Shown here: positions 18,331-27,504 of the stretch, piece by piece | How the letters are laid out: every line of letters begins with the position of its first letter | Numbering within the stretch: position 1 is the stretch's first letter | NCBI GenBank assembly: GCA_947630805.1 | Contig: CANRIV010000002.1 | Location: 124,001-188,000, forward strand | Length of the DNA: 64,000 nucleotides | Direction of reading: 5' to 3' | Origin: an uncultured Lachnospiraceae bacterium | Lineage (GTDB): Bacteria > Bacillota > Clostridia > Lachnospirales > Lachnospiraceae | Notes under the pieces: generated by a model | The model's input: only the letters and a program-made list of their open reading frames with translations | Databases searched by the model: none | Told to the model about the DNA's origin: nothing | Position numbers and translations under genes: made by a program

Positions 18331-19296
18331 ATGAAATGGAATAAATATACAATAAAGACTACAACGCAGGCGGTAGACTTTATTGGTGGTATGCTGATTG
18401 AATTGGGAATTGACAGCATGGAAGTAGAAGATAATGTTCAAATTACCAATGAGGAAAAAGAAAAATTATTTATTGATTATCTTCCGGATTTGCCTCAGGA
18501 TGATGGCATAGCCTATATAAGTTTTTATACAGAAGAGAGTGAAAAAGACGCTGATGAGAAGCAGCTGTTAGATAAAATCCGTGAAAAATTAAAGGAAGCA
18601 AAGGATTTTCTGGATGTTGGTGAGGGCACGATTAAAAAGAGCATGACGGAAGATATAGACTGGGTCAATAACTGGAAGAAGTATTTTAAATCTTTTACCG
18701 TAGGAAAATTTTTTATTAAACCTACATGGGAAAAGATGGATGCGGGACATGAGGAGATGCAGATGATAGAAATTGATCCGGGAACTGCTTTTGGTACGGG
18801 AAAGCATGAGACGACACAGCTATGTATTCATCAATTAACGAATTATGTAAGACCAAAGGACAGAATTCTGGATTTAGGATGTGGCAGTGGAATTCTTTCT
18901 ATTGTGGCAAAAAAACTGGGAGCCGGAGAAATTGTGATGACAGATATCGATGAAGCGGCAGTTTCTGCAGTTTCTGAAAACTTTCAGGCAAATCATCTGC
19001 CGATGGATGACGTAGAAGTGATTCAGGGCAATGTGTTGGAAGAGGAAGAAATGCAGAAGTATTTTTCAGAAAAGCAGTTTGATATCGTTGTAGCGAATAT
19101 TCTGGCAGATGTTATTGTCCCGGTGGCAGAGATTGTTGATAAATTTCTGAAAAAAGACGGAATTTTCATTTCATCAGGAATTATTTATATGAAAGAAGAT
19201 GAAGTGACAGATGCCATAAATCAGAATGAATTTCTGGAATTCATTCATGTAGCAAAGCAGGGAGACTGGCGGGCAGTTATGGCAAGAAAGCGATAG
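18331..19296 (+). CDS. prmA: ribosomal protein L11 methyltransferase
   Basis: SAM-dependent methylation of ribosomal protein L11. 321 residues: N-terminal substrate-recognition domain (KWNKYTIKTTTQAVDFIGG), the family stretch EIDPGTAFGTGKHETTQLC, SAM-binding LDLGCGSGILSI and the NPPY-like VVANILADVI. The gene pair prmA-rsmE, here 25 bp apart, is a conserved Firmicutes unit, often behind dnaJ as seen here. Confidence 0.97.
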   Translation: MKWNKYTIKTTTQAVDFIGGMLIELGIDSMEVEDNVQITNEEKEKLFIDYLPDLPQDDGIAYISFYTEESEKDADEKQLLDKIREKLKEAKDFLDVGEGTIKKSMTEDIDWVNNWKKYFKSFTVGKFFIKPTWEKMDAGHEEMQMIEIDPGTAFGTGKHETTQLCIHQLTNYVRPKDRILDLGCGSGILSIVAKKLGAGEIVMTDIDEAAVSAVSENFQANHLPMDDVEVIQGNVLEEEEMQKYFSEKQFDIVVANILADVIVPVAEIVDKFLKKDGIFISSGIIYMKEDEVTDAINQNEFLEFIHVAKQGDWRAVMARKR

Positions 19297-19320
19297 ATAT
19301 AGAAAGGATGGTTACAGACG

Positions 19321-20058
19321 ATGTACCGGTTTTTTGTGGCGCAGAATCAGATTGAAGAGGATAAAATCAGGATTGTAGGAAATGATGTAAATCACATAAA
19401 AAATGTACTGCGGATGAAACCGGGAGAAATGATTCTTGTGAGCAACGGTGAGGACCGGGAATATGTCTGTTCTGTTTCAGAGTTGAAACCGGAAGAAGTT
19501 GTTGTGACAATTCAGGATGTAGATGGAAAAACGAGAGAGTTACCTATTGCAGTAACGCTTTTTCAGGCGCTGCCAAAGGGGGACAAGATGGAAAATATTA
19601 TACAAAAGAATGTAGAGCTGGGCATCAAAGAAATTGTGCCGGTAGCAACGAAAAGATGTGTAGTAAAACTGGATGAAAAGAAAGCTGAAGCAAAAACAAG
19701 ACGCTGGAATTTGATTGCAGAGAGTGCGGCGAAACAGTCGAAGAGAGGAATGATTCCGCAGATACATACTCCCGTGGATTATGAGACGGCACTGCATATG
19801 GCAGAGGCGATGGACATCATTCTGATTCCATATGAGGAAGCAAAAAATATGAAAGAGACACGTCGTATTGTATCCGGTATAAGACCACAGATGCGTGTAG
19901 GGATTTTTATTGGACCCGAAGGCGGCTTCACAGAGGAAGAAGTCCAAAAAGCTACTGAGATAGGAGCATGGTCCATTACATTGGGAAAAAGAATACTGCG
20001 TACGGAAACAGCAGGCATGTCACTTATGTCAGTACTCATGTATTTAACCGAAGAATAA
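19321..20058 (+). CDS. rsmE: 16S rRNA (uracil1498-N3)-methyltransferase
   Basis: Methylates U1498 of 16S rRNA. 245 residues with the small N-terminal PUA-like domain (HIKNVLRMKPGE) and the SPOUT knot at the C-terminus, seen as FIGPEGGFTEEE and LGKRILRTETA. Normal length. Overlaps nothing; the cysteine desulfurase starts 20 bp downstream. Confidence 0.97.
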   Translation: MYRFFVAQNQIEEDKIRIVGNDVNHIKNVLRMKPGEMILVSNGEDREYVCSVSELKPEEVVVTIQDVDGKTRELPIAVTLFQALPKGDKMENIIQKNVELGIKEIVPVATKRCVVKLDEKKAEAKTRRWNLIAESAAKQSKRGMIPQIHTPVDYETALHMAEAMDIILIPYEEAKNMKETRRIVSGIRPQMRVGIFIGPEGGFTEEEVQKATEIGAWSITLGKRILRTETAGMSLMSVLMYLTEE

Positions 20059-20077
20059 TTGAAAATGGGAGTCAGCA

Positions 20078-21232
20078 ATGGAGATATATTTTGATAATTG
20101 CGCCACTACCGTGGTAACGGAGGCGGTAAAAAATGTTGTAATTCAGACCATGACGCAAGACTATGGAAACCCTTCTTCCATGCACATGAAAGGTGTCCGG
20201 GCAGAAAAATATGTCACGGAAGCAAAACAGAATATCGCCGATATATTAAAAGTTGATGCCCGGGAGATTTATTTTACCTCCGGTGGCACGGAATCCAATA
20301 ATATGGCAATTATCGGAGCCGCAGAGGCAAATAAAAGAAAAGGAAATAAAATTATTACCACAAAAATTGAGCATGCCTCGGTATCTGCTCCGATGAAATA
20401 TTTGGAAAAACAGGGGTTTGAAGTGGTTTTCCTTCCTGTTGACAGATATGGTGTTGTCTCCATGGAAGATTTAAAAAAAGAAATGACAGAAGATACAATT
20501 CTGGTATCGGTTATGTATGTCAATAATGAAGTGGGGACGATTGAGCCGGTAGAAGAAATCGGAAAATATATTAAGAGTGTCAATCCACATGTCGTTTATC
20601 ATGTGGATGCCATTCAGGCATTTGGAAAAATGAAAATTTACCCAAGGCATGGAAATATTGATCTGCTGACGGTAAGCGGACATAAGATACACGGACCGAA
20701 AGGGACAGGATTTATTTATATCAGAAAAAATACAAAGCTCAATGCGATTGTCTTGGGTGGAGGTCAGCAAAACGGTATGCGTTCCGGAACAGAAAATGTG
20801 CCGGGGATTGCAGGCATCGCTCAGGCAGCGAAAGATTGTTATGATAATCTGGATGAGAATGTTGCCATTATGACAAAGCTGAAAGATTATCTGATTGATA
20901 AACTTACTCCGATGGAGGGGGTTGTAGTAAACAGCCAAAAGGGAAAGGCTGGAGCACCGCATATTGTGAGTGCCGGATTTCGTGGTGTGAAAAGTGAAGT
21001 ACTGCTTCATGCGTTGGAAGAAAAGGGAATTTATATTTCTGCGGGAAGTGCCTGCTCTTCCAATAAACCAGCGCTCAGTGAAACGCTGAAAGCAATGAAA
21101 ATAGACAAGCAGCTGCTGGATTCTACCGTGAGATTCAGCTTTTGTAAGTTTAATACGATAGAAGAGATTGACTATGCTGTGGAGCAGTTGAATATTCTGC
21201 TTCCAATGCTTAGAAAGTATGTGCGCAGATAA
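20078..21232 (+). CDS. cysteine desulfurase (NifS/IscS type)
   Basis: PLP enzyme that removes sulfur from cysteine. 384 residues starting MEIYFDNCATTVV. Lys in SGHKIHGPKGTGFIYI binds PLP, and Cys in SAGSACSSNKPALSE forms the persulfide. Placed 13 bp before thiI, so it is likely the sulfur donor for 4-thiouridine and thiamine synthesis. No iscU or nifU is adjacent, which supports a tRNA-thiolation role over cluster assembly. Confidence 0.95.
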   Translation: MEIYFDNCATTVVTEAVKNVVIQTMTQDYGNPSSMHMKGVRAEKYVTEAKQNIADILKVDAREIYFTSGGTESNNMAIIGAAEANKRKGNKIITTKIEHASVSAPMKYLEKQGFEVVFLPVDRYGVVSMEDLKKEMTEDTILVSVMYVNNEVGTIEPVEEIGKYIKSVNPHVVYHVDAIQAFGKMKIYPRHGNIDLLTVSGHKIHGPKGTGFIYIRKNTKLNAIVLGGGQQNGMRSGTENVPGIAGIAQAAKDCYDNLDENVAIMTKLKDYLIDKLTPMEGVVVNSQKGKAGAPHIVSAGFRGVKSEVLLHALEEKGIYISAGSACSSNKPALSETLKAMKIDKQLLDSTVRFSFCKFNTIEEIDYAVEQLNILLPMLRKYVRR

Positions 21233-21244
21233 AAGGAGAATCAA

Positions 21245-22423
21245 ATGTTTCAATCATTTTTAATCAAATATGCCGAAATTGGAATAAAGGGGAAAAACAG
21301 ATATCTTTTTGAGGATGCCCTGGTAGATAACGCACAGCGTGCTCTGGACAATATAGATGGAAATTTTAAGGTGACCAAGGAATACGGAAGAATATATGCC
21401 ACGGCAGAGACCTCTTATGAATATGAAGAAGTCATGGATGCACTCTCACATGTGTTTGGAATCGTGGGAATTTGTCCTATGATACAGATAGAGGATTGCG
21501 GGTTTGATGATTTGGCAGAAAATATGATCCGCTATATTGAGGAAAATTATGGGGAGAAAAATTTTACTTTCAAAGTGATGGCACGGCGTGCAAGAAAAAA
21601 TTATCCGATGGATTCTATGGAAATCAATGCGGAACTTGGCGGGAGAATTTTAGACGCATTTCCCAATATAAAGGTAGATGTGCATCATCCGGATGTCGTT
21701 TTTCATATTGAAATCAGAAATCATATTAATATTTATTCTAAAATTGTACCGGGTCCCGGGGGTATGCCGGTAGGGACGGCCGGGAAAGCCATGCTGCTTT
21801 TATCCGGAGGGATTGACAGCCCGGTAGCAGGATATATGACGGCAAAGCGCGGCGTTGTCGTGGACGCGGTATATTTTCATGCACCTCCTTATACGTCGGA
21901 GCGCGCCAAACAAAAAGTAGTGGATTTAGCAAAAATTGTATCAAAATATTCAGGGCCAATGAATTTATATGTGGTCAATTTTACGGAAATTCAAATGTAT
22001 ATTTATGACAAATGTCCGCATGATGAACTGACAATTATTATGCGCAGATATATGATGCGGATTGCAGAATATTTTGCCCGCAAGGAAGGCGCACAGGGAC
22101 TGATTACAGGAGAATCCATCGGTCAGGTGGCAAGTCAGACCATGCAGAGCCTGGCTGCAACCAATGAAGTATGTACCATGCCTGTATTTCGTCCAGTTAT
22201 TGCTTTTGACAAACAGGAAATTGTCGATATAGCACTGAAAATAGGAACTTATGACACCTCAATTCTTCCTTATGAAGACTGTTGTACAACCTTTGTAGCA
22301 AAGCATCCTGTCACAAAACCGAATATTAATATCATTAAAAAATCGGAAACGCATCTGGAAGAGGAGATAGACAGAATGTTCCAAAAAGCTGTAGAAACAG
22401 CAGAGCGGATTGCGATTGAATAA
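21245..22423 (+). CDS. thiI: tRNA 4-thiouridine synthase ThiI
   Basis: Adenylates U8 of tRNA and installs sulfur, also used in thiamine thiazole formation. 392 residues: ferredoxin-like/THUMP N-terminal part, then the PP-loop LLSGGIDSPVAGYM and the later CTMPVFRP. It lacks the C-terminal rhodanese domain, as is common in Firmicutes. Partner of the cysteine desulfurase upstream. AAAGGAG site before the ATG. Confidence 0.97.
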   Translation: MFQSFLIKYAEIGIKGKNRYLFEDALVDNAQRALDNIDGNFKVTKEYGRIYATAETSYEYEEVMDALSHVFGIVGICPMIQIEDCGFDDLAENMIRYIEENYGEKNFTFKVMARRARKNYPMDSMEINAELGGRILDAFPNIKVDVHHPDVVFHIEIRNHINIYSKIVPGPGGMPVGTAGKAMLLLSGGIDSPVAGYMTAKRGVVVDAVYFHAPPYTSERAKQKVVDLAKIVSKYSGPMNLYVVNFTEIQMYIYDKCPHDELTIIMRRYMMRIAEYFARKEGAQGLITGESIGQVASQTMQSLAATNEVCTMPVFRPVIAFDKQEIVDIALKIGTYDTSILPYEDCCTTFVAKHPVTKPNINIIKKSETHLEEEIDRMFQKAVETAERIAIE

Positions 22424-22447
22424 ATGGAAATAAAGTAACAGAAAATA

Positions 22448-22490
22448 AAAATACAGGTTAATCCGGATATAAGTGATTAACCTGTATTGA
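22448..22490 (-). terminator. terminator of the HPr-like gene
   Basis: AATACAGGTTAATC (22,450-22,463) pairs with GATTAACCTGTATT (22,475-22,488). On the minus strand the stem is followed by a U-rich run, so it fits the HPr-like gene best. It may also attenuate thiI transcripts. Confidence 0.7.
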
Positions 22491-22532
22491 AAAGAAACAA
22501 TCAACGAAAATATATCGTTGTAGGAAGTCAAT

Positions 22533-22760
22533 TTATTTATATTTTTCAAGAACAGTCATAATTGCTTCGATTTCGTTTTCATCATGAATGTTGAGGTCAA
22601 TAGGTTTGGAAAGATCAAGACTGAAAATTCCCATAATAGATTTTGCATCAATTACATAGCGACCGGAAACTAAATCGAAATCACTGTCAAACTTGGTAAT
22701 ATCATTAACGAAAGATTTTACTTTATCGATTGAGCCTAAATTAATTGTAACTGTTTTCAT
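22533..22760 (-). CDS. HPr-like phosphocarrier-family protein without the active-site histidine
   Basis: A 75-residue protein with the length and secondary-structure pattern of HPr. The region AKSIMGIFSLDLSKPIDL matches the regulatory Ser46 segment of HPr. The active-site loop that should contain His15 followed by RP is instead GSIDKVKSF, without His or Arg. It therefore cannot carry PTS phosphate in the standard way. A regulatory Crh-like role is possible by analogy, since Crh also lacks His15. It is transcribed alone, divergent from mtaB. Confidence 0.8.
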   Translation of the reverse strand: MKTVTINLGSIDKVKSFVNDITKFDSDFDLVSGRYVIDAKSIMGIFSLDLSKPIDLNIHDENEIEAIMTVLEKYK

Positions 22761-22803
22761 TTTTCAAACACCTCACTTTCTTATAGGACAATCATAGCAT
22801 GGA

Positions 22804-22836
22804 TTTGGTGTTTGTTCAATCAGAACAAATACCAAA
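22804..22836. promoter_or_regulatory. imperfect 14-bp inverted repeat between divergent genes
   Basis: TTTGGTGTTTGTTC (22,804-22,817) and GAACAAATACCAAA (22,823-22,836) pair at 13 of 14 positions around a 5-bp centre. It lies between the HPr-like gene and mtaB, where both promoters should be, and has no T-run. An operator is more likely than a terminator. Confidence 0.5.
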
Positions 22837-22882
22837 ATTATGGTAAAAATTTAGTTAAATTGCTGTAAAGGAGAAAATTTTC

Positions 22883-24193
22883 ATGAGAAGAGCAGCGCTA
22901 CATAACTTAGGCTGTAAAGTAAACGCCTATGAAACAGAGGCAATGACGCAGACGCTGAAAAAGGCAGGATATACGATTGTTCCTTTTGAAGAGCCTGCGG
23001 ATGTATATATTGTAAATACATGTTCGGTAACAAATATGGCAGACCGGAAATCCCGACAAATGCTGCACAAAGCAAAAAAGAACAATCCGAATGCTGTAGT
23101 AGTCGCTGTAGGATGTTATGTCCAGACGGCCGCCGAAGAAGTGAAAAATGATAGCGCGGTAGACATTATTGTGGGAAACAACAGAAAGGGAGATATTGTT
23201 CGGATTTTAGAGGAATATTATGCCGGTAATGCTGCAAAAGATGACACATGTCCTTATGTAATAAATATTGATGAGACTAAGGAATATGAAAACCTTTCCA
23301 TTACAACGGTGACAGGTCATACGAGAGCACATATAAAAATTCAGGATGGATGTAATAATTTTTGCTCTTACTGTATTATTCCTTATGCCCGTGGCAGAAT
23401 AAGAAGCCGGAGCATGGAACAGATCAGGGAGGAGATGATTCTGCTTGCATCTAACGGATTTCAGGAAATTGTGCTGACAGGAATTAACCTAAGTTGTTAT
23501 GAAGACCATGGGAAGAAGTTGATAGATGTTTTGGAGATGGCGGAAGAAATTGAGGGAATAGAGAGGATTCGTCTGAGTTCTCTTGAGCCTGAAATTATAA
23601 CAGAAGATTTTGTAAAAAGATTGTGTAACATGAAAAAAATCTGTCCGCATTTTCATCTTTCTCTGCAGAGTGGATGTGATAAGACGTTGAAAAAAATGAA
23701 TAGACATTACACATCCGGGGAATACTATAAAAAATGTGAAATGCTTCGCAGGGCGTTTCAAAGTCCGGCAATTACTACAGATATTATTGTCGGATTTCCG
23801 GGAGAGACCGAGGAAGATTATGAAGAGACAGAAGATTTTGTAAGAAAAATAGAGTTTGCACAGCTGCATGTGTTCAGATATTCGAAAAGAGACGGCACGG
23901 TAGCTGCAAGGATGGAACAGCAGGTTGCGGAGAGCGAGAAAGCAAAGCGGAGTGAACGTCTGATTAAATTAGGAGCAAAACTGACGAGAAACTACAGAGA
24001 AAGCAGGATTGGACAAAGAACGTCGGTACTGTTTGAAGAAAAAAAAGTAATTAAGGGAATCTCGTATTGGATAGGCCATACGAAAGACTACATAGAGGTA
24101 GCATTGAAGAATCCGGAAAATTTGTCAGGAATTATTATGGAAGTGACATTGAAGGATTTTGTTAGTCATGAAATAATGCTTGCCACTAGGTAA
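22883..24193 (+). CDS. mtaB: tRNA N6-threonylcarbamoyladenosine methylthiotransferase
   Basis: Converts t6A37 to ms2t6A37 in tRNA. 436 residues: N-terminal UPF0004 domain with Cys in LGCKVNAYE, NTCSVTN and VVGCYVQ; radical SAM motif CNNFCSYC; and a C-terminal TRAM-like region. The LGCKVN start is characteristic of MtaB rather than MiaB or RimO. A GGAG site precedes the ATG. ireB follows in the same direction. Confidence 0.95.
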   Translation: MRRAALHNLGCKVNAYETEAMTQTLKKAGYTIVPFEEPADVYIVNTCSVTNMADRKSRQMLHKAKKNNPNAVVVAVGCYVQTAAEEVKNDSAVDIIVGNNRKGDIVRILEEYYAGNAAKDDTCPYVINIDETKEYENLSITTVTGHTRAHIKIQDGCNNFCSYCIIPYARGRIRSRSMEQIREEMILLASNGFQEIVLTGINLSCYEDHGKKLIDVLEMAEEIEGIERIRLSSLEPEIITEDFVKRLCNMKKICPHFHLSLQSGCDKTLKKMNRHYTSGEYYKKCEMLRRAFQSPAITTDIIVGFPGETEEDYEETEDFVRKIEFAQLHVFRYSKRDGTVAARMEQQVAESEKAKRSERLIKLGAKLTRNYRESRIGQRTSVLFEEKKVIKGISYWIGHTKDYIEVALKNPENLSGIIMEVTLKDFVSHEIMLATR

Positions 24194-24250
24194 GTTTTAT
24201 ATTAAACTTATACTATAATGCCGATAAAGGCGAAAAAAGGACGTGATAAG

Positions 24251-24523
24251 ATGAGCAATTCAAGTAGTACACAGAATACGCAGTTCTTTAAAGTTCCGCA
24301 GGAACAGAAATTAGGCGTTGAGGAAATTTTTGAACAGGTATATGCAGCACTGGCAGAAAAAGGCTATAATCCTCTCAATCAGATTGTAGGGTATATTATG
24401 TCAGGGGACCCTACCTATATTACAAGCTATAAAAACGCAAGAAGCCTGGTCCGAAAAGTAGAGCGGGACGAGCTAATTGAAGAAGCTGTGAAATATTACA
24501 TCAATAACAAATTAAAAAAATAA
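24251..24523 (+). CDS. ireB: IreB family regulatory phosphoprotein
   Basis: A 90-residue protein of the UPF0297 family, a target of the PASTA kinase IreK/PrkC in enterococci. Family segments visible are [37 protein letters not shown] and [12 protein letters not shown]. Start at 24,251 follows AAAGGACGTGATAAG; an in-frame ATG at 24,218 is not conserved. The order ireB-ruvX-DUF1292 is a conserved Firmicutes set. Confidence 0.95.
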   Translation: MSNSSSTQNTQFFKVPQEQKLGVEEIFEQVYAALAEKGYNPLNQIVGYIMSGDPTYITSYKNARSLVRKVERDELIEEAVKYYINNKLKK

Positions 24524-24531
24524 CAATATCA

Positions 24532-24559
24532 GATAAAGACCTTATAAGAAGGTCTTATC
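24532..24559 (+). other. small hairpin between ireB and ruvX
   Basis: GATAAAGACC pairs with GGTCTTATC with one bulged A. No T-run follows, so it is unlikely to stop transcription; an RNA-processing role is possible. Confidence 0.35.
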
Positions 24560-24584
24560 GCTGTGCGCATATTCAGGTGAAATC

Positions 24585-25028
24585 ATGAGAATTATGGGAT
24601 TAGATTTTGGAGCAAAAACAGTAGGTGTAGCCGTCACGGATCCTCTGGGTCTCACGGCGGGAGGAATTGAAATTATACGACGGGATTCTCCAAAAAGATT
24701 AAGAAAGACATTGGCGCGCATTGAGCAGTTGATTCAGGAATATGATGTGGAAAAAATAGTACTCGGGTATCCTGTTATGCTTGACGGTACAGAGGGAGAG
24801 AGAGTACAAAAAACGAAAGAGTTTGCCACTATGCTGGAGAGACGCACAGGGATGCCTATTATATTTCAAGATGAGAGGCTGAGTACGGTAGAGGCTTATG
24901 AAATCATGGATTATATGGGGATAAAAAAGGAAAACAGAAATCAGTTTGTAGATCAGATTGCAGCAAAAGTGATATTGGAGGATTATCTCAACGGTGAGGA
25001 ATTAAAAAAGATACATACCTTACCGTGA
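24585..25028 (+). CDS. ruvX: Holliday junction resolvase-like / pre-16S rRNA nuclease YqgF
   Basis: 147-residue RNase H-fold protein. Family motifs are MGLDFGAKTVGVAV (first catalytic Asp), VLGYPVMLDGTEG, and DERLSTVEAYE. YqgF proteins mature the 5' end of 16S rRNA; a resolvase role has also been proposed. Starts 28 bp before the DUF1292 gene. Confidence 0.95.
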   Translation: MRIMGLDFGAKTVGVAVTDPLGLTAGGIEIIRRDSPKRLRKTLARIEQLIQEYDVEKIVLGYPVMLDGTEGERVQKTKEFATMLERRTGMPIIFQDERLSTVEAYEIMDYMGIKKENRNQFVDQIAAKVILEDYLNGEELKKIHTLP

Positions 25029-25056
25029 ACAGAAAGTCGAAAGAGAGAAAATTTCA

Positions 25057-25326
25057 ATGGAAGAAAAGATTGTTTTTGTAGATGAAGAGGGCAATGAAGT
25101 AGAAATGTTTGTTCTCGAAGAGACAAGAATTAATAATGTAAATTACATTCTCGTGGCAGAAGATGACGAGAGTGAGGAGGCTACGGCTTATATTTTAAAA
25201 GACATATCTGATGACGGAGAGGAAGAAGCAGTTTATGAAATGGTAATAGACGATTCTGAAATTGAGTATATTGGAAAAATTTTTTCTGAATTGTTAGAGG
25301 ACGTAAATATTACTACAGAGGACTGA
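25057..25326 (+). CDS. DUF1292 family protein
   Basis: 89-residue, strongly acidic protein. Reads IVFVDEEGNEVEMFVLEET near the start and NYILVAEDDESEEATAYILK in the middle, the beta-strand pattern of DUF1292 (YrzB). Function is unknown in the family; it is regularly found with ireB and ruvX, as here. Confidence 0.93.
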   Translation: MEEKIVFVDEEGNEVEMFVLEETRINNVNYILVAEDDESEEATAYILKDISDDGEEEAVYEMVIDDSEIEYIGKIFSELLEDVNITTED

Positions 25327-25433
25327 GTTTTCGGGCATCAGGTGTCGAAAGGGGGCTTTTTATGAGGGAAAGATAAAGAGCCTCTTTCCTTGTATCGGAT
25401 CGGAAAATTAAAACAGGAGGAAATTGGAAAAAG

Positions 25434-27095
25434 ATGGATGAAAATTCAAGAATAAAGGTAATTCCACTGGGCGGTTTGGAACAGATTGGAATGAATATGA
25501 CTGCCTTTGAATATCACGACAGTATTGTTGTTGTGGATTGTGGTCTTTCATTTCCGGGAGATGATATGCTGGGAATTGACTGCGTGATACCGGATATTAC
25601 TTTCTTGAGAGAAAATGTAGATAAAATAAAAGGATTTGTTATTACACATGGACATGAAGATCATATCGGTGCACTGCCATATGTATTAAAAGAAATCAAT
25701 GTGCCTATATATGGGACAAAGCTTACGATGGGTATTATTGAAGGAAAACTGGCAGAACATGAATTATTGGATGTCGTAAAGCGTAAGGTTATCAAGTTTG
25801 GACAGAGTATTCATTTGGGAGAATTTCGAATAGAATTTATCCGAACAAACCATAGTATCGCTGATGCGGCAGCCCTTGCAATTCACACTCCGGTGGGAGT
25901 TATTGTGCATACAGGTGATTTCAAAGTGGATTACACACCGGTGTTTGGGGATGCCATTAATCTTACCAGATTCAGTGAGCTGGGGAAAAAAGGAGTATTG
26001 GCACTTATGTGTGACAGTACAAATGCAATTCGACCGGGATTTACTCCGTCGGAGAGAACAGTGGGCAGTACTTTTGAACATATTTTTGCAGAGCATACCA
26101 AAAGCCGTATTATAATCGCAACATTTGCATCCAATGTGGACCGCGTTCAGCAGATTATTAATACAGCATGTAAGTACAAACGTAAAGTAATTGTTGAAGG
26201 AAGAAGTATGGTAAATATCATCTCTGTTGCCAGAGAGATGGAATATTTGAAAATTCCTGAAAATACATTAATTAGTATAGAAGAGATGGACAACTATACA
26301 GATGACCAGCTGGTTATCATTACCACGGGCAGTCAGGGAGAATCTATGGCAGCTCTTTCCCGTATGGCAGCGTCTCTGCACAAAAAAGTGCATATTAAAC
26401 CGGGTGATACAGTCGTTTTCAGTTCTACGCCGATACCGGGAAATGAAAAGGCCGTATCAAAAGTAATTAATGAATTATACCAACAGAGGGCAGAAGTTAT
26501 TTTTCAGGATACCCATGTGTCGGGGCATGCCTGTCAGGAAGAGATAAAACTGATGTATTCTCTGATCAAACCAAAATATTCTATTCCGGTCCATGGAGAA
26601 TTCCGGCATTTAAAGGAACATGGTGAATTGGCACAGAGTATGGGAATTCCAAAAGAGAATGTATTCCTTATGCAGTCAGGAGATGTGCTGAGTATTGGAA
26701 CAGAAGAAGCAAAAATAACAGGAAAAGTACCTGCGGGCTCAGTATTAGTTGACGGACTGGGCGTGGGTGATGTTGGAAATATTGTATTACGCGACAGACA
26801 GAATCTGGCAGAGAACGGTATTATTATTGTTGTTTTGACTTTAGAAAAATATTCAAATCAGATTCTGTCAGGTCCGGATATTGTAACCAGAGGATTTGTG
26901 TATGTGAGAGAATCCGAAAATCTTATTGAAAATGCCAAAAATGTTGTGACAAACGCATTGATGGACTGCCTGGAAAGCAGAAATGCGGACTGGGGAAAAA
27001 TTAAGATGGTAATCAAAGACAGTCTGGGAGAATATCTCTGGAAAACGATGAAGAGAAGTCCGATGATTTTGCCGATTATCATGGAAGTAGAATAG
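25434..27095 (+). CDS. rnj: ribonuclease J
   Basis: Metallo-beta-lactamase-fold 5' exonuclease/endonuclease in RNA decay and rRNA maturation. 553 residues: GGLEQIGMNMTAFEY, metal motif HGHEDHIGALP, HTGDFKVD, and the C-terminal domain with GVGDVGNIVLRDR and TRGFVYVRE. AGGAGG lies 12 bp before the ATG, a slightly long spacing. Only one RNase J gene is in the window, so J1 and J2 cannot be told apart. A weak hairpin with G-T pairs precedes it (about 25,350-25,386) but has no T-run. Confidence 0.95.
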   Translation: MDENSRIKVIPLGGLEQIGMNMTAFEYHDSIVVVDCGLSFPGDDMLGIDCVIPDITFLRENVDKIKGFVITHGHEDHIGALPYVLKEINVPIYGTKLTMGIIEGKLAEHELLDVVKRKVIKFGQSIHLGEFRIEFIRTNHSIADAAALAIHTPVGVIVHTGDFKVDYTPVFGDAINLTRFSELGKKGVLALMCDSTNAIRPGFTPSERTVGSTFEHIFAEHTKSRIIIATFASNVDRVQQIINTACKYKRKVIVEGRSMVNIISVAREMEYLKIPENTLISIEEMDNYTDDQLVIITTGSQGESMAALSRMAASLHKKVHIKPGDTVVFSSTPIPGNEKAVSKVINELYQQRAEVIFQDTHVSGHACQEEIKLMYSLIKPKYSIPVHGEFRHLKEHGELAQSMGIPKENVFLMQSGDVLSIGTEEAKITGKVPAGSVLVDGLGVGDVGNIVLRDRQNLAENGIIIVVLTLEKYSNQILSGPDIVTRGFVYVRESENLIENAKNVVTNALMDCLESRNADWGKIKMVIKDSLGEYLWKTMKRSPMILPIIMEVE

Positions 27096-27107
27096 TCAGG
27101 AGTCTAT

Positions 27108-27503
27108 ATGGATAATAGAAAAACTTCTCAGGGTTTTGCAAATGTTTCATTGAAATTGTTAAAGTATGTAGTTATGTTGGTAATCGCGGTCGTCTGTGCC
27201 ACTACAGCATTCAATTTTGGTGCAAAGATTTTTAACAGTGAAGGAGTAGAGCCCGCACCGGGAACGGATATGACTTTTACTGTTGAGCAGGGAACGACCG
27301 TGAAAAAACTAGGAAAAACTCTTGAGGAATATGGTGTGATTGATGATAAAGATATCTTTTATATCCAGTCAGTAATCTATGGAGTAAAAGCTATTCAGCC
27401 AGGTACATATTCCTTCAATACTTCCCAAAGTGGGGAAGATATTTTTGAAATTATTAATGCAGGACCGGAAGAAAATAAAAAAGAAAGTGAAACAAAAAAG
27501 TAA
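27108..27503 (+). CDS. short MltG-like membrane protein lacking the catalytic domain
   Basis: 131 residues: basic N-terminus, one membrane helix (VVMLVIAVVCATTAFNFGA), then a domain reading FTVEQGTTVKKLGKTLEEYG, DIFYIQSVIYG and PGTYSFNTSQSGEDIFEII. This matches the LysM-like N-terminal domain of the endolytic transglycosylase MltG/YceG. The catalytic domain is missing and there is no frameshifted remainder downstream. It may be a regulator or substrate-binding relative of MltG. Sits between RNase J and trmR. Confidence 0.8.
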   Translation: MDNRKTSQGFANVSLKLLKYVVMLVIAVVCATTAFNFGAKIFNSEGVEPAPGTDMTFTVEQGTTVKKLGKTLEEYGVIDDKDIFYIQSVIYGVKAIQPGTYSFNTSQSGEDIFEIINAGPEENKKESETKK

Positions 27504-27504
27504 C

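Noticed and set aside
20471..21253. 260-codon open frame on the minus strand
   Set aside because: Lies fully antisense to the cysteine desulfurase, has Cys/His/Ile-rich shadow composition and no ribosome binding site.
25350..25386. Terminator between DUF1292 and RNase J
   Set aside because: Stem depends on G-T pairs and a bulge, with no T-run.
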